Shown piece after piece: positions 1 to 7,406 of a stretch of 45,202 bases of DNA. Source of the stretch: Bacteroidota bacterium (GTDB lineage: Bacteria; Bacteroidota; Bacteroidia; Chitinophagales; Chitinophagaceae). Below the pieces are notes generated by a model. It was not told where the DNA came from. It saw only the letters and a program-made list of their open reading frames with translations, and did no database searches. The position numbers and the translations under genes are program-made. The DNA lies in NCBI GenBank assembly GCA_023392185.1, contig JAEVZP010000147.1:1-45202 (forward strand), given 5' to 3'. Every line of letters begins with the position of its first letter. Within the stretch, counting starts at the first letter, position 1.

Positions 1-373
1 AGTCCAGTGCATCGGTGGTATTGGCAATATCGCCGACGGCCGCCACACCGGCGTCATACATATTCCGGAAGGCGGCCTGCCGGGCAGCTGTTTTCTCGGT
101 TTCGGTCGCGTCGCGGCGGGTCATTACCTGCTGGAGAAACACCATCAGTCCCGTGCCTTCCGGAATGGCCCCTTTCATGTGGGACAGTTCCAGATGACAA
201 TGGGCATTCACAAAGCCCGGACATAAAATGCCTTTTTCAAACACACGATCCGGAACTTTTGGGGAACCGGGCGGGTGAATGGCGATTACAACCCCGGCTT
301 CGTCGGTCTCCAGCAAACTGCCTTCGGGTACAAACCGGTAGCCGTCGTGAATCTGGGGCGCGGAAAAAATCAT
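1..373 (-). CDS. Amidohydrolase family protein, N-terminal part (cut by window edge)
   Basis: The reading frame runs on the minus strand from ATG at 373 off the left edge, so only about 124 N-terminal residues are visible. It starts MIFSAPQIHDGYRF and contains a PGFVNAHCHLELSH motif around residues 52-64. The HxH pair (His58, His60) is the first metal-ligand motif of the amidohydrolase (COG0402) superfamily, which hydrolyses C-N bonds, usually deaminating cyclic or nucleoside-like substrates with a divalent metal. The segment LELSHMKGAIPEGTGL following HxH is seen in aminofutalosine/S-adenosylhomocysteine deaminase-like members, but the substrate cannot be decided without the C-terminal metal ligands. 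A weak -7-like sequence CATCTTTG lies at 378-385 on the minus strand, unusually close to the ATG, so the true start could lie slightly downstream. Family is sure, specific function is not. Confidence 0.8.
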   Translation of the reverse strand, partial: MIFSAPQIHDGYRFVPEGSLLETDEAGVVIAIHPPGSPKVPDRVFEKGILCPGFVNAHCHLELSHMKGAIPEGTGLMVFLQQVMTRRDATETEKTAARQAAFRNMYDAGVAAVGDIANTTDALD

Positions 374-430
374 GGTACAAAGATGGCTGTTTTCAAAAAA
401 GAACGCGCCGTGTGGGGTTGTTCCAAAAAA

Positions 431-457
431 AGAACGCGCCTCCTGGCGCGTTCCTAC
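431..457. repeat. Dispersed hairpin repeat, GAACGCGCC / GGCGCGTTC, copy 1
   Basis: A perfect 9-bp stem, GAACGCGCC (432-440) and GGCGCGTTC (445-453), closes a TCCT loop. A half copy (AAAAAAGAACGCGCC) lies just upstream at about 399-413. The same 27-bp unit, with one loop change, recurs at 30181-30207, 30 kb away. It lies in the 207-bp spacer between the amidohydrolase start and the pseudouridine synthase end. No coding potential; it could act as a terminator-like hairpin or be a REP-type element. Confidence 0.7.
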
Positions 458-580
458 GTGTTTCTGCTTTTAAGGGTAGAAAAAACATCTGATCGCTACC
501 TCTTTTGTCCGGATCCCTGGCCTTCTATGTATAGGGCGAATGCAATTCGCCCCAACCCAAAATGTTCTTTTGTCTTTCGT

Positions 581-2149
581 CTAGCTCTTAAAGTGCTTGA
601 GCAAAATCACTTCCTTGTCGGTCAACAGGCGGTATTTGCCACGCGGAACGTTCTTTTTCGTCAATCCGGCAAACATCACGCGGTCGAGCTTTTCGATTTG
701 GTAGCCCAGGTGTTCGAAGATGCGGCGCACGATGCGGTTGCGGCCGCTGTGAATCTCAATGCCAATTTCGCTTTTGGTTTCGAGATACGCCAGCGCGTCG
801 GCCTTGATCTCGCCGTCTTCCAACGTCACGCCCGAAACGATTTGCTCAAAATCGGCCTTCGTCAGGTCTTTATCAAGCGTCACCTGATAAATCTTTTTAC
901 ACTCGTATTTCGGGTGCGTCAGGCGCTGGGCGAGGTCCCCGTCGTTGGTGATCAGAAGCACGCCCGTCGTATTGCGGTCGAGGCGGCCCACCGGATACAG
1001 GCGCTCGGCTTCCACGGTCTGCACCAGATCCATAACCGTTTTGCGGTCCGCTTCGTCGTCGGTGGTGGTGATAAAGCCTTTGGGCTTGTTGAGCAACACG
1101 TAGGTCTTGGCCGGTTCCGGCTTAATCACGCGGCCTTCATAAGTAACTACGTCGCCGGGCTGCACGCGGTAGGCCGGGTTGGTGTTCACCTCTTTGTTCA
1201 CCGTTACTTTTCCGGCTTTCACCAGTTCGCCTGCTTCTCGCCGTCCGGAAATCCCGCTGTGTGCGAGGTATTTGTTCAGGGTCATTTCGGCGCTTTCTGA
1301 AGCTTTCGCCTGGGGCTTTTCGTCTTCGCCAAAAGAGCGGCGGCGGGGTTTGGAGAAAGACTTGTCGCCAAATTCCCGATCGCCCCGGCGGTCGTTGTCG
1401 CGCTTTTCAAAAGGCTTGCGGTCGCCGTAGGATTTCCGTTCCCCATACGGGCGGTCTTCACGGCCTTCGCGGGGTGTAAATGGTTTTTTGTCGCCAAAAG
1501 ATTTGCGCTCACCAAAAGGCTTCCGCTCGCCATACGGGCGGTCTTCGCGGGGTGTAAATGACTTTTTATCGCCGTAAGGTTTGCGATCGCCAAATGATTT
1601 ACGTTCGCCGCCAGCCCGGTCTCCGTAAGATTTCCGCTCCTCGCCCTCGCGTTTTTGATAAGGTTTCTTATCTCCAAAAGATTTGCGGTCGCCAAACGGC
1701 TTGCGGTCGCCGAAAGAGCGCTTTTCGCCGTCTTCATTGCGGGAGAACGGTTTGCGGTCTTCGCGGCCATCCCGCTTTTCATAAGGCTTTTTATCTCCAA
1801 AAGATTTCCGCTCGCGGCCTTCGCGGTCGCCGTAGGATTTGCGTTCGCCAAAAGGCCGGTCGCCGCGCTCAGAGGCACCTTCGCCACGACCCGAATAGGG
1901 CTTTCTGTCGCCGTCGTTTTTGCCTTTGAAATCGCGCGCGCCGTAGGGCTTGGAAGGGCGCTCGGAACGGCTATCGCCGTCTTTTTTGGGGAAAAAAGAG
2001 TCCGGGTTTTGGTCAAAGTCTTTGCTGCGGGAGCGACCTTCCGGTTTTTTATCGCCGTAGTTGGAGGTATAGGCGCGTTCGTCGCCGCCGTTGGTGCCGG
2101 CTTTTTTGTCTGGGTCGAGGGGAATTCGTTTACGCTGCGGCTTGTCCAC
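581..2149 (-). CDS. RluB/RsuA-family pseudouridine synthase with long charged repeat N-terminus
   Basis: A 522-residue protein. Residues 1-285 are low-complexity, built of about a dozen imperfect copies of an ERKSFGDKKPY-like unit rich in Lys, Arg, Asp, Gly and aromatic residues. An S4 RNA-binding domain follows (about 289-340, MTLNKYLAHSGISGRREAGE), then the catalytic domain with the family signature GRLDRNTTGVLL, whose Asp391 is the expected nucleophile. Members of the RluB/RluE/RsuA family isomerise uridine in rRNA; RluB targets 23S helix 89, but the exact site here is inferred only from general resemblance. The start is GTG: tandem in-frame TAA codons lie a few codons upstream and no ATG intervenes, and a perfect TACCTTTG promoter box lies 33 bp before it. 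Bacteroidota versions often carry such tails, which probably bind RNA or ribosomes nonspecifically. A terminator-like element is absent; the gene ends near the repeat-rich spacer. Confidence 0.9.
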   Translation of the reverse strand: MDKPQRKRIPLDPDKKAGTNGGDERAYTSNYGDKKPEGRSRSKDFDQNPDSFFPKKDGDSRSERPSKPYGARDFKGKNDGDRKPYSGRGEGASERGDRPFGERKSYGDREGRERKSFGDKKPYEKRDGREDRKPFSRNEDGEKRSFGDRKPFGDRKSFGDKKPYQKREGEERKSYGDRAGGERKSFGDRKPYGDKKSFTPREDRPYGERKPFGERKSFGDKKPFTPREGREDRPYGERKSYGDRKPFEKRDNDRRGDREFGDKSFSKPRRRSFGEDEKPQAKASESAEMTLNKYLAHSGISGRREAGELVKAGKVTVNKEVNTNPAYRVQPGDVVTYEGRVIKPEPAKTYVLLNKPKGFITTTDDEADRKTVMDLVQTVEAERLYPVGRLDRNTTGVLLITNDGDLAQRLTHPKYECKKIYQVTLDKDLTKADFEQIVSGVTLEDGEIKADALAYLETKSEIGIEIHSGRNRIVRRIFEHLGYQIEKLDRVMFAGLTKKNVPRGKYRLLTDKEVILLKHFKS

Positions 2150-2182
2150 GGCTGGATCGTTTTTTAATTATTACAGAACCTG

Positions 2183-2190
2183 CAAAGGTA
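2183..2190 (-). promoter_or_regulatory. -7 promoter box TACCTTTG for the pseudouridine synthase
   Basis: Exact match to the Bacteroidota housekeeping -7 consensus TAnnTTTG, read on the minus strand, 33 bp before the GTG start at 2149. No clear -33 TTG element was found at the usual distance. Confidence 0.65.
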
Positions 2191-2305
2191 AGGTTGCCCC
2201 GGACGCCCGGCGGGTGTCCGGCACCGAAACGACTGGTGTAGAAGCGTTAAAATCGTCTCCGGCACGGAAATGAGGATTGGCATTTGAGACACGCCCTCGC
2301 GGCTA

Positions 2306-2338
2306 AAACCTATAAGGTTTCCGAAACCTTATAGGTTT
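2306..2338. repeat. Perfect 15-bp inverted repeat of the AACCT..AGGTT family
   Basis: Arms 2306-2320 (AAACCTATAAGGTTT) and 2324-2338 pair perfectly around a CCG loop. The same design, with two changed positions compensated on the other arm, occurs at 24866-24912. It lies between the pseudouridine synthase start and the YceI terminator, where it could be a second terminator or a dispersed structural element. Confidence 0.75.
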
Positions 2339-2359
2339 GTGATGTTTCCGGCACCAAAA

Positions 2360-2393
2360 AACCGGTCTTCTGCAAGCTTGCAGAAGACCGGTT
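2360..2393 (-). terminator. Terminator of the YceI gene: 34-bp perfect palindrome
   Basis: The arms 2360-2376 and 2377-2393 are exact reverse complements with no spacer (17-bp stem in principle, AACCGGTCTTCTGCAAG and its complement). Reading the minus strand, the stem is followed directly by a T run, as expected of an intrinsic terminator 40 bp beyond the YceI stop codon. Confidence 0.75.
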
Positions 2394-2407
2394 GGGGAAG
2401 GTCGGTT

Positions 2408-2427
2408 TTCCGGAAATTTCCGGAAAC
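2408..2427. repeat. Doublet of the iterated palindrome TTTCCGGAAA
   Basis: Two TTCCGGAA octamers nine bases apart, overlapping the end of the YceI locus. Other doublets lie at about 11366-11383 and 18772-18790. These are the clearest copies of a palindrome found about 56 times in the window; see findings. Confidence 0.85.
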
Positions 2428-2430
2428 AAG

Positions 2431-3102
2431 TTAGCCCGCTTTGCCTACAAGGTGAATACCGAGGTTCACGGTCGGGTGAATCATCTTGTCGCCGAGGCTT
2501 TTATCATTGCCATAAACGAGGCCCCACTGCGTGCGGTCGATGTTGAAGTTGGCATCAGCAGTTACTTCAGCAGGCGTAATAGATACGCGCGCCGGGAAGC
2601 TGATGCTTTTGGTGATGCCTTTCATGGTCAGGTTGCCGGTAATGGTATGGGTGGCGTCTTTGTGCATCGCGCTGTCGGGATCATTGGCGAAATCGAAGCC
2701 CGGCGTTACGCTTGTGATTTGGAAAACAGCCGTCGGGTGGTTTTGCACGTCAAAAAAGTCGTCGCTCGACAGGTGGCTGGTCAGCTTGGCGTTGCCTTCT
2801 TCGTCCTGATCGAGGGCCTTTATCGTGGGCATGTCGATCGTGAATTGACCGCCGGTGATATTGTCTTCGGTGGCGGTGAGGCTGCCGTCTTTCAGCATAA
2901 AGGTGCCGTTGTGTTTGCCTACCGGCTTGGTGCCAATCCAGGTAATCTGGCTTTGGGACAGATCAGCGGCATATGCTTTTCCGGTAGCGGGTGTGGTTAC
3001 GTTCTGAGCATCAGTAGCGTCAGCCTGGTGGGCATCCGGAGCGTTCTGGCAGGCAGCAAACAACAGCGCACTGCCGGAAAATATTAAAAATAATTTTTTC
3101 AT
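2431..3102 (-). CDS. YceI-family lipoprotein
   Basis: A 223-residue lipoprotein. The chosen start MKKLFLIFSG (ATG at 3102) gives a signal peptide with lipobox LFAAC, Cys18 being the lipidated residue; the frame is open 34 codons further upstream but that extension has no signal-peptide character and would bury the lipobox. The mature part matches the YceI beta-barrel (lipocalin-like) fold: an opening SQSQITWIGTKPVGKHNGTF, a central DFFDVQNHPTAVFQI, and a closing GDKMIHPTVNLGIHL. YceI proteins bind polyisoprenoids or other amphiphiles in the periplasm; some are stress-induced. The ligand here is unknown. It is monocistronic by appearance, divergent from the glycosyltransferase at 3222 and closed by the palindromic terminator at 2360-2393. 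Confidence 0.9.
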   Translation of the reverse strand: MKKLFLIFSGSALLFAACQNAPDAHQADATDAQNVTTPATGKAYAADLSQSQITWIGTKPVGKHNGTFMLKDGSLTATEDNITGGQFTIDMPTIKALDQDEEGNAKLTSHLSSDDFFDVQNHPTAVFQITSVTPGFDFANDPDSAMHKDATHTITGNLTMKGITKSISFPARVSITPAEVTADANFNIDRTQWGLVYGNDKSLGDKMIHPTVNLGIHLVGKAG

Positions 3103-3221
3103 GGCCGCGAATTTACATCTTTCTATTGGATAAACGGTTTCCATTTTGGCTTTTTCAGGGTAGCAATAGACTGTGGACAATATCTTTAACCCGATTTTCC
3201 CCAAAATAACTTCAAGGTCAT

Positions 3222-4736
3222 ATGCGTCGGATTCCGGGTGTGATATGGTTGCTAATCCTGATCAGTGCGCTGGTGTTTACGGCCGGTTCGCTGCGCGTCT
3301 TCGATCATTTTCCCGACTCGGTGCACCGGTGGCGGCAAAGTGATTGCGCGGCCTACACCAAAACATTTTACCGAAACAATACCGGCCTGCTCACGCCCGG
3401 CACCTTCAATCTGGCAGGACAAAATGGGCGGGTGGCAAGCGAATTTCCCATTATCTATTACCTCAGTGCACAGATTGAAAAAGGGGTGGGCGAGCATTAT
3501 TGGGTCAACCGTAGTATCAATTTCGGGTTGTATTTTCTGGGTCTGTGGGCCTTGCTGGCCACTTTCACCCGCTATCTGTTTCGGGGGAAACGCTTTGCGG
3601 CCTTCTGCGTGGTGGCCTTGCTGGCGGCTTCGCCTTTTTATTACTACTATGCCCTTAATTTTCTGCCCAATGTTCCGGCTATCAGCCTGAGCTTTATCGG
3701 GCTTTATTTTTTGTTTGCTTTCCGGGAAAAGAGACGCTGGCTTTCGCTCCTGGGCGGCACTCTTGCGTTCACGCTGGCCTTGCTTCTGAAGCCTACCGAC
3801 GGCGGCATACTCCTGGGCGCTTTTGGATTGATGTCGGCCACACTGTTTTTGAAAAAGCCGCTTACGGGCCAGGAAAATATGCGCTTCTGGGTCGGACTGG
3901 TGGCTGCAACTGTTGTTGTGCTGCTGGTCAATTATATGTGGATCCGGTATGTGAATGCTTATAATGATCTCAATGGCAACCACCAGAACCTGATGTCTAT
4001 TTATCCGATCTGGGACATGGAGCCGGATGTGCGCAATTATACTTTCAAGCGCATCCTGACCGAATGGCGGCTTGATTTTCAGCATGTACTGGTCCTGGCG
4101 ACCCTCCCTTTTCTGCTGTTGATTTATGTGTGGAAATGGCGCGCTTTGGAACCGCGTTTTAAGTGGCTTACTTTCTATGTTGCGCTGCTGACGATGCTCT
4201 ACAGCGTATTTTGGTTTAAAGCCTATACCGACCACGATTATTATCAGCTGCCGCTGGTCCTGCCCATGGTTTTGGGGGCGGCCACGGTGATAGAATACCT
4301 GTCGCGCGCGGCCGGCAGGCAGCGATTGCCGATTGGCAGGAGCCTGCTGGCGACCGGCCTGGGTGCGTTGGTAGTCATCTCTGTATTCTACAACGGGAAA
4401 GCGCAGCAACGCCGCTATGCCGATCCGGGTCATATCCACCCGGTTCCGGAACTCTATGAGGCAGAGGCGTATCTGAACTCGATCGGTGTAACGCCGGACA
4501 AAATCGTTGTGTGTGCGCCCGACCGCAGCCCCAATATTTCCCTCAATGCCATCAACCGCTATGGCTATACTGAAGAGTTCAACGGTCCTTTTTACAACAT
4601 CAACACTTTTAAAGAAAGAGGCGCCTCCTATCTGATTCTGCTCGATACGGCTTACCTGTCCGATCCGCTTTATATACCGCATATTCAGAAAAAAGCCGGG
4701 CAATATGGCCGGGTCATGGTATTTGATATCCGCTAA
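3222..4736 (+). CDS. GT-C (GT39/ArnT-like) integral membrane glycosyltransferase
   Basis: A 504-residue membrane protein with about ten hydrophobic segments. After the first membrane segment (residues 8-25) comes a periplasmic loop with FDHFPDSVHRWRQSDCAAYTKT-type acidic and basic residues, the position where GT-C enzymes of the PMT/ArnT family carry catalytic acidic residues. The C-terminal 110 residues (from about 390) form a soluble periplasmic tail. Such enzymes move a sugar from a polyprenyl-phosphate carrier onto lipid A, protein or a surface glycan; acceptor and donor are not readable here. The start ATG at 3222 is the first in frame and gives a clean N-in signal anchor. No neighbouring glycan-synthesis genes exist in the window, so its context does not help. 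Confidence 0.75.
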   Translation: MRRIPGVIWLLILISALVFTAGSLRVFDHFPDSVHRWRQSDCAAYTKTFYRNNTGLLTPGTFNLAGQNGRVASEFPIIYYLSAQIEKGVGEHYWVNRSINFGLYFLGLWALLATFTRYLFRGKRFAAFCVVALLAASPFYYYYALNFLPNVPAISLSFIGLYFLFAFREKRRWLSLLGGTLAFTLALLLKPTDGGILLGAFGLMSATLFLKKPLTGQENMRFWVGLVAATVVVLLVNYMWIRYVNAYNDLNGNHQNLMSIYPIWDMEPDVRNYTFKRILTEWRLDFQHVLVLATLPFLLLIYVWKWRALEPRFKWLTFYVALLTMLYSVFWFKAYTDHDYYQLPLVLPMVLGAATVIEYLSRAAGRQRLPIGRSLLATGLGALVVISVFYNGKAQQRRYADPGHIHPVPELYEAEAYLNSIGVTPDKIVVCAPDRSPNISLNAINRYGYTEEFNGPFYNINTFKERGASYLILLDTAYLSDPLYIPHIQKKAGQYGRVMVFDIR

Positions 4737-4815
4737 GATTAGATCCGGTGTTGCTTTCTATTTCCGGAAAATTGTGCTTCCGGAAGGAACTTTGACGCTT
4801 TCCCAAGAGTAACCC

Positions 4816-5946
4816 ATGGCCGGTATCTACATTCATATTCCTTTCTGCAAAAAAGCCTGCACCTACTGCAATTTCCATTTCCGCACTTCGCTGCAACGCA
4901 GGCAGGAGATGGTGGCAGCCCTGCAAAAAGAAATTGAGTTGCGTGCGCCGGAACTCGCGGAAAGGCCGCTTCAAACGATTTATTTCGGCGGCGGCACACC
5001 TTCTATCCTTTCCACCGAAAAGATCAAACGCCTGCTGGACGCGGTTTTTGCGTCTTATAACGCCGATGCGGTTTCGGAAATCACCCTCGAAGCCAATCCC
5101 GACGATCTCTCCGAAGCTTTTTTAAAAGACCTGCGGCACACGCCGGTCAACCGCTTTTCCATTGGGGTGCAGTCGTTCCGGGAAGAAGACCTGCGGTTTA
5201 TGAACCGCGCCCACAGCGCCGCCGAAGCCGAAGCGGCCATCAAACGCGCGCAGGACAGCGGCTTTGAAAACCTGACGGTAGATCTGATTTATGGCACACC
5301 CGGCCTTACCGATGCCGACTGGAAAGCTAATTTGAACCGCATCCGGGAATATGGCGTGCCGCATCTCTCGGCCTACGCACTGACGGTAGAGGAAGGCACC
5401 GCGCTGGATCATTTTATCCGCAAAGGCAAAGCCCGGCCGGTAGATGCCGCGCAGAGTGCCGGACAGGCGCTGATCCTGCAGGAGTGGACGGCGCACAACG
5501 GCTACGAGGCCTACGAGATTTCCAACTTTGCGCGTCCCGGCCACCGCGCGGTTCACAACAGCTCTTATTGGAGCGGCGCGCCTTATCTGGGCATCGGACC
5601 TTCGGCCCACAGCTACGACGGCCGGCGCACGCGCCGCTGGAACGTAGCGAGCAACAGTCTGTACCTGCAAGGGATGTCGGTAGACGGGCAGCCGCCCCAT
5701 GAATCGGAGATTCTCACGGATCGCGATCTGCACAACGAATACGTGATGACGGCCCTGCGCCGCATGGAAGGCATCGACCTGGAAGCGGTAGCCGCGCGCT
5801 GGGGAGGCGAGGCAAGCGCGGCCCTCCGGACCATAGCAGAAAAGCACCGGGCTGCCGGACAACTCGTGTTGGAAGGGAACCGGGTGGCGCTCACGCCGGC
5901 GGGCCGGCTCTTTGCCGACGGCATCGCGGCTGAAATGTTTCGGTAG
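4816..5946 (+). CDS. hemW: HemW, radical SAM heme chaperone
   Basis: A 376-residue radical SAM protein. The N-terminal motif CKKACTYCNF gives CxxxCxxC (Cys11, Cys15, Cys18) for the [4Fe-4S] cluster, and the residue two after the last Cys is Phe, as in HemW; true coproporphyrinogen dehydrogenases (HemN) have a fourth cysteine there. The following IYFGGGTPSIL, the central VNRFSIGVQSF, and YEISNFARPGHRAVHN segments are characteristic of HemN/HemW. The C-terminal wing after about residue 290 is the HemN C-domain. HemW binds heme and delivers it to respiratory proteins; many genomes mislabel it as HemN. The start ATG at 4816 follows a GAACTTTG -7-like box at 4788-4795. Length fits the family. Confidence 0.88.
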   Translation: MAGIYIHIPFCKKACTYCNFHFRTSLQRRQEMVAALQKEIELRAPELAERPLQTIYFGGGTPSILSTEKIKRLLDAVFASYNADAVSEITLEANPDDLSEAFLKDLRHTPVNRFSIGVQSFREEDLRFMNRAHSAAEAEAAIKRAQDSGFENLTVDLIYGTPGLTDADWKANLNRIREYGVPHLSAYALTVEEGTALDHFIRKGKARPVDAAQSAGQALILQEWTAHNGYEAYEISNFARPGHRAVHNSSYWSGAPYLGIGPSAHSYDGRRTRRWNVASNSLYLQGMSVDGQPPHESEILTDRDLHNEYVMTALRRMEGIDLEAVAARWGGEASAALRTIAEKHRAAGQLVLEGNRVALTPAGRLFADGIAAEMFR

Positions 5947-5991
5947 CCAAAGGCAAAAATCAGCTGGGATTCAACACAAACGAGAAAACCT

Positions 5992-5999
5992 TAGTTTTG
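5992..5999 (+). promoter_or_regulatory. -7 promoter box TAGTTTTG for the DUF5606 gene
   Basis: Exact TAnnTTTG match 34 bp before the ATG at 6034, in the short spacer after hemW. It argues that the downstream gene has its own promoter rather than relying on hemW transcription. Confidence 0.6.
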
Positions 6000-6033
6000 C
6001 CCTCTTTCCCAATTCTTCTCTTTTTCTATTTGT

Positions 6034-6741
6034 ATGGATTATCGTGAAATTGTGGCCGTTACCGGAATCGGCGGTCTGTACCAACTGGTCACCTCCAAAG
6101 GCGACGGCGCTATCGTGCGCTCGCTGGCCGACGGCAAAACTGTTTTCGTTTCGGCGCGCAAGCATCAGGTGACGCCCATCGAAAGCATTGAAATCTATAC
6201 GAACGGCGACAATGTGCGCCTCCATGAGGTGCTGCAAATGATGAAAGACGCCGAAGCCGAAACGCCGCTTCCGGAAACCAAAGACCCGAAGGTGGTTGCA
6301 GCGTATTTCAGCACCGTTTTTCCGGAATATGACCGCGACCGCGTGTATCCTTCCGACCTCAAAAAGCTGGTGAAGTGGTATGGCCTGCTCAAAACCGCCG
6401 ATCTGCTCGACTTCAGTCGTTATCAGCAGGCGGAAAATGCAGGAGATCCTATGGAAACAGAAGCACCGATGCCGCTGGAAGGACAGGTGCAGATCAAAGA
6501 GCATAACAAAGACCACCACGTAGATGACGAAGCTGCTTCGCAATCTGTTGAGGGTGGAAATCCCGACGTGAAGAAGGCCCCGGCTAAAAAAGCAGCCACC
6601 AAAAAAGCAACGGAAACGGATACCGACAGCGAAGCAGCACCGAAGAAAACACGCGCAAAGAAAACCGCAGAGCCGGCTGCTGAAGGCGAAGAAGCCCCGA
6701 AAAAAACAAGCCGGAAAAAGAAAACCGACGAAGAAGCCTAA
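6034..6741 (+). CDS. DUF5606 domain protein with Lys/Ala-rich tail
   Basis: A 235-residue cytoplasmic protein. Residues 1-127 resemble the Bacteroidota-specific DUF5606 domain: MDYREIVAVTGIGGLYQLV at the start, an SLADGKTVFVSARKHQVTPI strand pair, then a helical half ending in YPSDLKKLVKWYGLL. Residues 130-235 are disordered, with repeated lysine clusters (KKAPAKKAATKK, PKKTRAKK, PKKTSRKKK) of the kind that bind nucleic acid. The biochemical function of DUF5606 is unknown. The gene has its own -7 box and ends in a strong terminator at 6779-6806. The tail type matches those of Rho and the pseudouridine synthase in this window, so nucleic-acid association is a reasonable inference but is not shown by the domain itself. 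Confidence 0.75.
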   Translation: MDYREIVAVTGIGGLYQLVTSKGDGAIVRSLADGKTVFVSARKHQVTPIESIEIYTNGDNVRLHEVLQMMKDAEAETPLPETKDPKVVAAYFSTVFPEYDRDRVYPSDLKKLVKWYGLLKTADLLDFSRYQQAENAGDPMETEAPMPLEGQVQIKEHNKDHHVDDEAASQSVEGGNPDVKKAPAKKAATKKATETDTDSEAAPKKTRAKKTAEPAAEGEEAPKKTSRKKKTDEEA

Positions 6742-6778
6742 GCCCCGGCCAGCACCGGTTTTTAATACCCTTTTCTCA

Positions 6779-6812
6779 AGTCCTTTCTGCCCCGGCAGAA
6801 AGGACTTTTTTT
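6779..6812 (+). terminator. Intrinsic terminator after the DUF5606 gene
   Basis: A 13-bp perfect stem (AGTCCTTTCTGCC at 6779-6791 with its complement at 6794-6806) is followed by seven T residues, 38 bp past the stop codon. Confidence 0.9.
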
Positions 6813-6880
6813 AGCTCCGGTAAGTCGTGTTCCGGGCTACATTCCGATTAAAAAAGCTTTTTTCCGGAAGTATAATGCCG

Positions 6881-7093
6881 TTTCAAGTATCTGGTTCTAC
6901 CACTGCCTTTCCTACTTTAGAAGACAGAAACTATCATTTACCCACCAGGCGTTCCTCCGGAACGCGAACCTTGTAGCTACCCCTGTTTTCTACCCACTAA
7001 ACGTTCCAGCGGAACGTACGGGTGTACGACAGGGCAACAAACAGGCTATATTACCAGTGAGGTCTTTATACTGTTTCAAGTATCCGATTCTAC
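6881..7093. repeat. Repeat-bounded intergenic element with two related hairpins
   Basis: The 442-bp spacer 6742-7184 holds no gene. Within it, a 20-bp direct repeat beginning TTTCAAGTATC occurs at 6881-6900 and 7074-7093 with two mismatches. Between the copies are two hairpins, GCGTTCC/GGAACGC (6949-6965) and ACGTTCC/GGAACGT (7001-7017). Each is preceded by TACCCAC and a few purines. The outermost base pair differs between the two (G-C versus A-T) but pairing is kept. This may be a REP-like element or a small structured RNA. Confidence 0.6.
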
Positions 7094-7142
7094 CCCGGCC
7101 CTCACCGCCTTATGCAGGAGGGGGCGATCCGCATATAAAACC

Positions 7143-7150
7143 TAATTTTG
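7143..7150 (+). promoter_or_regulatory. -7 promoter box TAATTTTG for the 66-aa membrane protein
   Basis: Exact TAnnTTTG match 34 bp before the ATG at 7185. Its presence supports the small downstream frame being a real gene. Confidence 0.6.
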
Positions 7151-7184
7151 GAAGCGCTATATCCTTCTAAAACACTTTCCCACC

Positions 7185-7385
7185 ATGAAACCGCAGTCCC
7201 TCAAAAAAGCGCTTATTACCCTGCTGGCGGCACTGCTTGTTGGCGCAGCGGTATACGGTCTGGCCCGCCTCCTGGGCCGCACGGCATCTGATGCCGAAAT
7301 GTTTGGGCTGATTGCCGTTGCCGTTGGCCTGCTCGAAAAGCCGGTCCAGTGGATCCTGCGCCACCTCGGTGTGGTAAAGAAATAA
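7185..7385 (+). CDS. Small single- or two-pass membrane protein, unknown function
   Basis: A 66-residue protein with a basic N-terminus (MKPQSLKKAL), a hydrophobic helix at about residues 9-27 rich in Leu and Ala, and a second, more amphipathic helix at about 36-60, ending in a basic VVKK. I do not recognise a family. It has its own -7 box and an ATG at the expected distance, which is why I accept it despite its size. It faces the ABC ATPase at 7407 with a 21-bp gap and no visible terminator between, so the two transcripts probably overlap at their 3' ends. The inferred location is the inner membrane. Confidence 0.6.
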   Translation: MKPQSLKKALITLLAALLVGAAVYGLARLLGRTASDAEMFGLIAVAVGLLEKPVQWILRHLGVVKK

Positions 7386-7406
7386 GGGTGTTTTTCCGGA
7401 AACCGG

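Noticed and set aside
1282..2016. 244-aa frame inside the pseudouridine synthase repeat region
   Set aside because: The repeated DNA keeps another frame open by periodicity; composition is Ala/Thr-rich without any domain.
3252..4703. Long minus-strand frame (483 aa) antisense to the glycosyltransferase gene
   Set aside because: Shadow of the real membrane protein: charge-rich composition, no motifs, and no promoter.
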